A DNA stretch of 64,000 bases from Mytilus trossulus (Eukaryota; Mollusca; Bivalvia; Mytilida; Mytilidae): positions 66,149,233 through 66,213,232 of the forward strand of contig NC_086377.1 of the NCBI RefSeq assembly GCF_036588685.1, written 5' to 3'. The notes under the pieces are model-generated. The model worked only from the letters and a program-made list of their open reading frames with translations, made no database searches and was not told where the DNA came from. Within the stretch, counting starts at the first letter, position 1; each line of letters opens with the position of its first letter. The position numbers were made by a program, and so were the translations under genes. Shown one piece after another: positions 46,801 to 55,800 of the stretch.

Positions 46801-49800
46801 TATACGTAATTGATTCATAAATAACTAATATGTTTTACGTTTTGTTGTCCTGTTCAGGTTGTATTGGTAATGTTAAACCATTATCAGTAAGCTGTGGACC
46901 TGGTCAGTCAAGATGTCCCGGTACCTATCAATGCATTACACCTTCTGCAGGCGGCAAGGGAGTATGCTGTCCATACCATGGTATGTTAAACAGTGTCTTT
47001 TTTTTACTATAAAACACACGTTTCATTCAGCGAGCTCCGGGGTTCTTAAAAACTGACGTTTATTTTGAGGCCTTTTATACCTGAGTGACAATGCGATATT
47101 GAGCCTAGGATAACATCTGTACGTCAAACATGTCAACGGTAAAAGTTTTATGTAAACTAGTTGTTAACTAAAAAAAAGGCTTATCGACCAAAATGACCGA
47201 TAGGAACGTTAGAGAGATTTATCGCGTTAAAGCCAGGTCCAATCCACTATTTTTTTTTACATTTGAAAATACCTTTACAAAGTAAGGAACATGACCGTTG
47301 TTGTCCATTCATTTGATATGTTTTATTATTTTATTTTGCCATTTGATTAGTGACTCACTTTTCGTTTTGAATTTTCATTGGAGTTCAGTACTTTTTTGTT
47401 TTTACTTTAAGAGGATCAATACATACAGCTACTTTCAACCATGGAAATAAGTTTGGATTTTCGATTTACTTTAAAATAAGAAGAGTTGATGTTTTCGTAA
47501 TTTTATACAAGATATCACATGTGACATAAATAACCAATATTTCACTGTCAGACTTCAACAATGTTTAAAACCCATATTGCAAAGTCACTGATAAAAGATC
47601 CCTAAATGACAAAATTCCTCAGTGACAAAATTCCTAAATTATAAAATCCCTAAGTGACAAAATCCCTCACTGACAAAATCCCTAAAAGACAAATATAATA
47701 TAGAAATAACCACCTCTACGGCCTTCAATAATGTATAAAACTGATATCGCATAGTTGTCGATAAAAATTCATAAAATAACATATCTTGATTTTGAGATAG
47801 AGTTTTATTTCTTTTCAGATGATGTACCATCCTGTAAAATAGGTCAACCTCTAGCGAACTATTTCTGTGGACGTGGTCCAAATCGCAAAGATTGTCCAAA
47901 AGATTATTTCTGCAACATTCATCCTACTGACAAATATGCTGTTTGTTGTAAAAAGGGTAATTGTACTTTTATACCACTGTCCCTGGTTAGAGGGAGGGTT
48001 GTGACCCCGCTAACATGTTTAACTCCGCCTGTTTATATATGTCTGTGTCAAGTCAAGAGCCTGTAATTTCATGGTTTTCGTTTGGATATGTGTTACATAT
48101 TTGTTTTTCGTTAATTTTTTCAACATGAATTACGCCGTTAGTTTTCTCGATTGATCTTTTAAGAAGAGTTGTCTCATTGGTAATCATAACATATCTCCTT
48201 ATGTATATTTATATCCTTTAACATTCAAGTAATTCTCTAGTGTTATACCCGAATAAACGCTGTCCAATTATCATTAATTGTACAGTTACATGTACCAAAA
48301 GGTCATAAAAGACTAACTCGGGCAAATAATTGATTAAACAGCACTTACATTTCCAGAAAATTCATTATCCTTTTCTCAGTCACGCGTTATTTCCAGAAAA
48401 GTCTAGTGACTTGCTGGGAAAATATGAAAAATATACAATTTAAATATAAAAAGTGGATGTAGAGGCGTTTTGTCACTAATATTTAACATGTTTATACTAT
48501 GAAAGCAATGCTTGAAGATTTTGTACAAATAGATATAAAAAGATCAATATTTCATTATTGTCTTTACTTAACATCAGCATTCAAATTTAAAATAAAGTTT
48601 AAGTTGAGTTGAATTAATATATAATTTAGATGTCAAATGTTTATAGTCATTTTAAATGTGTGTAGTAAACTCAATCAAATGGACATATTAACGACAATGG
48701 TTTGCTCAATAGGTTGCTAAATACTATTTATGTAAATATTAAAATGTTGGTAAAAAGTTTTAAAAATTCCATATATCAACATGATCAATTATATGTCTTT
48801 TTGAATGAATAATAATACTAAAATCTATTCAATATTAGTTATTTGTAATGATTAAACATTAAATGAAATAATAATTCACAAATATAAAATCTGGTAATAA
48901 AAAGGGGAAATAGCAACACATTTAAGTTAAATTGAACTCATATTAAGGTGGTACCCAACACTTGCACTAAAATTAATTTGGCTCGTTTAATTTTCATAAA
49001 ATTTTGTCAAAGTACTTACTTTGACCCTTTTAACAAAAATATAAAAAATTCAAAAATTTCGAACCAACCGTTTTGTCAGAAAAATTACACTGGTTATATA
49101 GCAGTTTGACAAACATCAATTTTGATCATTGAGAAGCTTTTTATTCCTTTTACAACACAACGCAATTAAAACGTTTAGCTGACTTTACAGAGTTATCTCC
49201 CTGTAGTGTTAGGAACCACCTTAAGTTAAATATAAATGTGAACCGTGTGGATATAATCATTTCCAGCTATTAGAAAAGAAAAAAGACAGAAAAACGAAAT
49301 TATTTTCATGAAATTTCGTTAATTCATCGTCAGATCATGAAACAGATAGTTGTTGTACCAAAAATTGGTTTAAGCTAGATAATTGATAAGAAGTAGTGGA
49401 TTCCAAAGTCGCTCGTTGATTATCGTTTACGAATCCACTACTTCTTATCAATTCTCTACTACAGAATAGACTGTTTAAAATAGTGTTATAATTGGATATA
49501 CGTCTACACTTTTTTCAGAACCAAGATGTCCACCAGTTTGTCTTATATTCTGTCCCTTTGGTAATATAATGGATGAAAACAACTGTCCTACTTGTAAATG
49601 CAAAACAGGTAATGATGTTATGCTGTATAGATCTAAAATGTGAGGCGATATACCAGAAAAAAGTTGTTGCCTGATTATATATATTGTACTTCATAAAATT
49701 ATGACTTGCTACTTTTCGTTCCATGCGTTCCTATTTGCAGATTTATTTTTGTCCTTACAGCTGTTAATTTTTTTCATTCAGCATCAGTAAAAAATATATT

Positions 49801-52800
49801 AATTTAATCTCTTGCGTTACGATTTTCCTTCTTCGCACTTTGCATGAACAATTGTGGAATATATATAACGAGATTTCGATGTGTTTACCCTTCTAGAACA
49901 GCTGAGATCGACTCAACTTTTTAGAAGTTTTAGTTTTATATGCTATGTTTTGTGTAATGTTGTTTCATCTTGTTATCCATGTCGTAGTCGACTTATGAGT
50001 TTGAAGTCCCGTAAGTATATCTCGCTCTCGCCTCTTTTTCACCTTTTGTTAATGATTTTAGGTTTTAGAATAACTTTAATCCATTAGGATCAATCACATG
50101 TGGTGCAGGTCACAGAAACGTCCCGCCGATATCAATGAACACACCTTTAGTATCTCTCGTCCTCGCCTCTCTTTCACATTTTGTTGTTGATTTTAGGTTT
50201 AAGAATAATTTTAAACCATTAGGATCAATAAGCTGCAGTTCAGGTCAACAAAAATGTCCCGCTCGATATCAATGCAAGACACCTAGAGTATATCTAGCCC
50301 TCGCCTCTCTTTTATATTTGTTTTCTGTTTCAGGATGTGCAGGTAATGTTAATCCATTAACATCAGTCAGCTGTGGGTCAGGTCAACAAAGATGCCCGGC
50401 TAGATATCAATGCAAGACACCATCAGGAGGCGGAGGTGGAGTATGCTGTCCTTATGGTATGCGTAACTGAGTTATACTAGTCCGTTGTAGAATCTAACGC
50501 AGTCTGGGTAATATTGTCAAAAACGTACTTCAAAATGTTGTGATTGGTTTAAAACGTCATATTCAATAGTCATCATTTAAAATATTGTCCATAATTACGA
50601 ACACGTTAAACGATTAGCAGATATCAGTGTGAACTGTAAATTAGTTTTAAATTGAATACCGTGATTAAATAGAAAGTAAAAATTTTACACCGTAAAACTT
50701 AAAAAAAAAAAAAAGAATATAATTAAAAGAACATGTGATGGACGAAATGTTTATGATCTGCACAAGGACAATCTTTACAACGAACAGTTTGTCACTACTG
50801 ATAGTAGTTCATAATACCAGTGCATTTAACATTCGTGAATAATTTCAGATATGTATCTAACAATGTATACTTTTTTTTGTCAGAATGTCCCCTCGTAAAA
50901 TGCAGTGAACCATGTCCTTACGGTTTTGTGATTGACGTAAATGGCTGTCAAACATGCAGATGTAGTAAGTAAAATATACGAAACATTAGACAGATTTTTC
51001 TTATCTTGATACAGGGCTAAAGTATACGTCATAACTCATAACATAGATACAATTTGACATTGTCGTCTACGTCATTGGTTTATGATTAAAAATTTAGTAA
51101 GCAATCAAACCGTGTTTGGTGGGTCTTTTGTAGACGAAACTGACAATTCTAGTATCTGTGATGAATTTTAAAAGGATTTTCATTACGGTTTAAGATAAAC
51201 ACTCATGTGAATTTTCAATATAAAGGAATTCAGATTATTTATTGTTCTAAATTATAACACGAAGGTTCCTAAGCTTATTTTATTTTTGATCATTTCTGAT
51301 AACCGAAACTGTATACATATTGTATACGTCCATTACCACAATTATCTGGTTAAACTTAATTTCTCACAACTTGTTGTTAAAGCGCAAATGCTCTTAATCA
51401 ATATTGTATGCATAAATCCAGGGGTTGGTACTTAAATCGCTTCATGGTGCCAGGAAAAAACATATTTTGCATAATAAAAAATTGTTTAAATTAGTATTCA
51501 TGGCTTTTGATCAACTTCCTAAACTGTAAAATGTTTTTTATGTAAAAAAAAAAAGAAAATAGATCTAGAATTTCTCTTAAAAACAAAGGCAATAACAATG
51601 CTATTGTTCCTTTTTGTCCCATAAGTTTTAATCTTTCTACACGTGTGAATTTTCTCCGCTAAATATATTCAATCACCAGCTTCAGTGCTTCATACAAAAT
51701 GCACTTCGATCAACGCTTTTAAATTAAAAAAATAAAAATAAAAAAGGAGCATTCAATCCCAAATAAAAATAAATAAGTTATAATACGTATATGTCATTAG
51801 TATAAATTCTATTTTTACAGAACTTAAATGTGGCCCTGTTTGTGCTATATACTGTCCCTTTGGTAATGTACCTGATGAAAAGGGCTGTCCAACTTGTGCA
51901 TGCAAAACAGGTAAAGAGTTTATGTAGAAGTATTTTAAAGAGACATGCAGTGAAGATTATTTATATGAAGATATAACATCAAAACTGGGTTGCATACTGA
52001 AGAACTCGCGCAGCGGGTTATTTTAAAATGTGAACAATGATGTTGATATTTAATATTTTGAATATTAAAAAAAAACCAGTCATTCTTTAAATTTTAATAG
52101 AAATTCCATTTTAATCTGGAGTAATCACGAATATTCCTGTATGTAATCAAAGTAATCATCTAAGAAATTTGTGAAAAGTAAAAAAAATGTTTTGAACGTC
52201 GGCTACAATTTGTATTTCAAAAAACAAAACTGTGTAATAAAAATGCGCATGGAATTTCGATACACAAATAATACAACATCCTAACAATTAAGTGTGTTTG
52301 TGTTTAAAGAGAACACTAATTGGGCAAATTTGCCACACATGTATCACGCATGTACAAAAGTATCTATTGAAACGAAACGAATGTAACATTCGTATTACAT
52401 GCATGACTCGCATATTGAACCCCATGCATATGAATCGCATGTGTCTGTAAATACACAATTGATATAGCACAATAACCTTTATTACGAAAGACGTCATGTT
52501 CATTTTATTATAGCATTAGAGATAAAATACTTGTTATGATATGTTCAACAGACGGTAGACAACCGGGGGTTCGGACGGGTCCAGTTGTCCGTAACCAGGC
52601 TTGCCAAGTCACATGTCGATATATTTGTTATTATGCTTTCACATTTATCTTCTTCTTTCAGGATGTGCAGGGAACGTTAAACCATTGTCATCGGTCAAGT
52701 GTGGCACAGGCGGACAAAAATGTCCGGCTGCATACCAATGTAACTCACCTCCACACGGTGACCCGGGAGTATGCTGTCCTTATGGTATGTTCTTAAATTG

Positions 52801-55800
52801 TATGGTTCTACTTCTGTTGTGTTTTTTTTTGTAATATCCATTTGACGTGGCTCTGTACTTTCACATCCCATCTATGGGTTACCAAAATCAGAAGATGCAA
52901 AACAGAACCCAAAACGTGCCAAACAAATTAGATTGAGCTTTCTGACAATCATCTTGGGGTTTGCTACAGGCAGATATTGCTTTTTATGGTGACAAGTTCA
53001 TTGGTAAGGGGGAAACCAGTTACCACAATATTTGAACAATGAAAATGACGCGATCAACTCATCTTTTGAACTTTGCATTTTTTCTTTAAAACATTGCAGT
53101 AATGAAAGAACTTTCTGTTCATAAGTTTGTTTACAAAAAATGCATTTTGAAAATGGGAATTACAAAGAAAAATTTAGCGTTTCTAAAGTCGGTCAGTATA
53201 GTATGTTTGAATGACTGTCATACAAGTGATAGGTTGAGCATGCTACAAAACTAGTTTTAATCAATCATTTGCTACATCAAAAATGCATGGACCAAGTTAA
53301 GAAATATGGCAGTTGTTATTCACTCGTTTGGTATGTCTTTGCTTTTGATTTCGACATTTGGTACTTCCCGTTTAAAATTTCCTCAGATTTCTGTAAATTT
53401 TCTCTTAGTAAGGTCTTTCCAGTTATCTGACTATTAGTATGGATTTGTTCATTTTTGAAGGCCGAACTGTGACCTTTATATGCTATTGTTGTAAACTGAT
53501 ATGTCATTTGGCCTCTGGAAGAGGTTTGTCTCCTTGGCGATTATACTACATCTAATTATCAACAAAACATACATCTTAAAGGCAACAGTAGTTTTGGATT
53601 TTCAAATGCTGTAAACGAAACTATTTCCACGGATACTCTATTTCGCGTTTTACTCTTTGTACATGTAGAACACTTTGCGACTATTTAGTTTCGCCATTTT
53701 ATAATTATCTTGATGCAGTTGAATCAGGAAAGATCCAAATTATACATATAAGCGATGATTTATTTTGGCGTTATTAGTCTTCTCGCGATAGTCTAAAAAA
53801 TAATACCCGCGCGAAAATAAGTTGGTTTATAGTACAGTAGTTTGACCTCGATCATCACTTATTTTTATTTTATTCTAGTCCATAAACACAATATTAACAT
53901 ATTCGTAAAGCGCCAAGACGTATATGTTATCTTGTTGTCTTATTTTAAAGAGGGACGAAAGATACCGAAAGGGACAGTCAAACTCATAATCGAAAATTAA
54001 CTGACACGCCTTGGCTAAAAATGAAAAAGACAAACAGACAATCAATAATACACATGAAACAACATAGAAAACTAAAGAATAGGCAACATGAATCCTTAAA
54101 AAACTAGGGAGATCCTGCTCCACATGTGGCACTTATTTGAATTGTCGTTCTGTTAAGGTACTATTTGTTTTCAATCTCTTCAACATTTAGCACTTGGAAA
54201 AAATCTTTTGGCAGCTAGCATACCATATTGTTTAGGAAAACACTGAAACCGGTTGATATTTAGAACATATTGTTATTCATTACTGTCTTATAGATATAGA
54301 TATCATTTTATCATTTATTTTTGTTTGTTTCAGTATGTCCTCAAATAAAATGCAGCCGCCAATGTCCATACGGATATAAACATACCGTCAATGGATGTCA
54401 GACATGTCAATGTTTACTTGGTGAGTTAGTTCATCCAGCTATAGTTGATAACAGAGTCTGGTTAAATTGAAAGCCTAATAGGCACGCCCTTTTGTGGAAA
54501 AATAGTTGATTGTTTATGAAAACACTGAAGCAAGACTAAAGTGGGTCACTTTTTATCAGTGAGTGAAAACCCTCTGCCCACCTTGCCCCTTTATGGAAAT
54601 ATCTGGATTCACCACTGCATAAAAGTAACACCACACACTGGGCTATTTGCCTGACATCAAATATGGTTGTAAGCTAGTATCTTCTATTTGTAATGCAGCC
54701 AATAGCCTTTGAAGAAGAAAAAAATGATTGATTGATCGGTGTTTCACGCTACATTCAGCACTGTTTTGCTTTTTCGTGGTGGTCAGTTTTTGTTGTTGAA
54801 GAAGACGGAGTGTCATGAGAAAGTCACTGACCATTGGTTTGAAATGCCACTGTGTTGACGTTTATACTGTAGTTCGAATACTTCTTTTGTTCAAATATTC
54901 TTTGAAAACAACTTGGTCTAGTGAATTGGTAGCATATAATTGTTATAGAAATTTTAACAAATGAATATTATTTTTTTCTAATGTCAGCCAAAGCTTTACT
55001 TTATATTTCAATTTTCAAAGCACAAACACGTGAACGTAATTTCTATTGTATTGTAAAATTTAGATCAACCTAATTCCTATGCACTTTTCACATTATTATA
55101 GCCTGTGAAAAGGGAACGCCTCAAGGTACATGTAAAATAGGACCATTTCCTAGTACACCGTGCCCATCGTTAACCTACTGTAAAAATGAAGTCTGCTGTA
55201 AAATCCGTAAGTACCTTAATGATAACCAAGGTTCCCATAGATATACAGAATTAATATTAAACAGGGTTTCCATAAATATAAAGATAGGGACATGTGATTG
55301 CCAATGAAACAACTCTCCACCAAATACCAAATGATACAGAAATTATCAACTAAAGGTTGTCGTGAGTCTCCAACTATGAAAAAAAACAGAAAGCTGTTCC
55401 TTTTCTTTATCCAAAAAATCTCAGCTCAAAGTGGTTTAAAAAAATATTAAACTAGAGCAAATGTTGCTAAAAGATGGCTGAAAGAAACTTATAATTTTTG
55501 ACGCTTGACAAGCGGTCTACACAAGACTCTCAAATGACACTTGTGTTTGTACAACTTTACGATTACCAAGTGTAGAAAATTAACTATTGTCGTTTCTGAT
55601 TGGGGTTTATGGCCCTTTCAGTGACCTAAGCTATGTCATTACCCAGGCGTCATCCAATGACATTCGAGCGTCATTAAATGATATTTCAGATCAGAGTCTA
55701 GCACAAATCACATGATCAGTATTCGAATGTGAGAACTCTTCAAAAGCTATTGCGTCTCAGATCATCGCCGCTTTGTTATTGTAATGATCAAAGTTTCAAA

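Noticed and set aside
46680-46810. Telomere- or satellite-like C/T tract
   Set aside because: Too short and irregular; better explained as a hairpin with a pyrimidine-rich loop.
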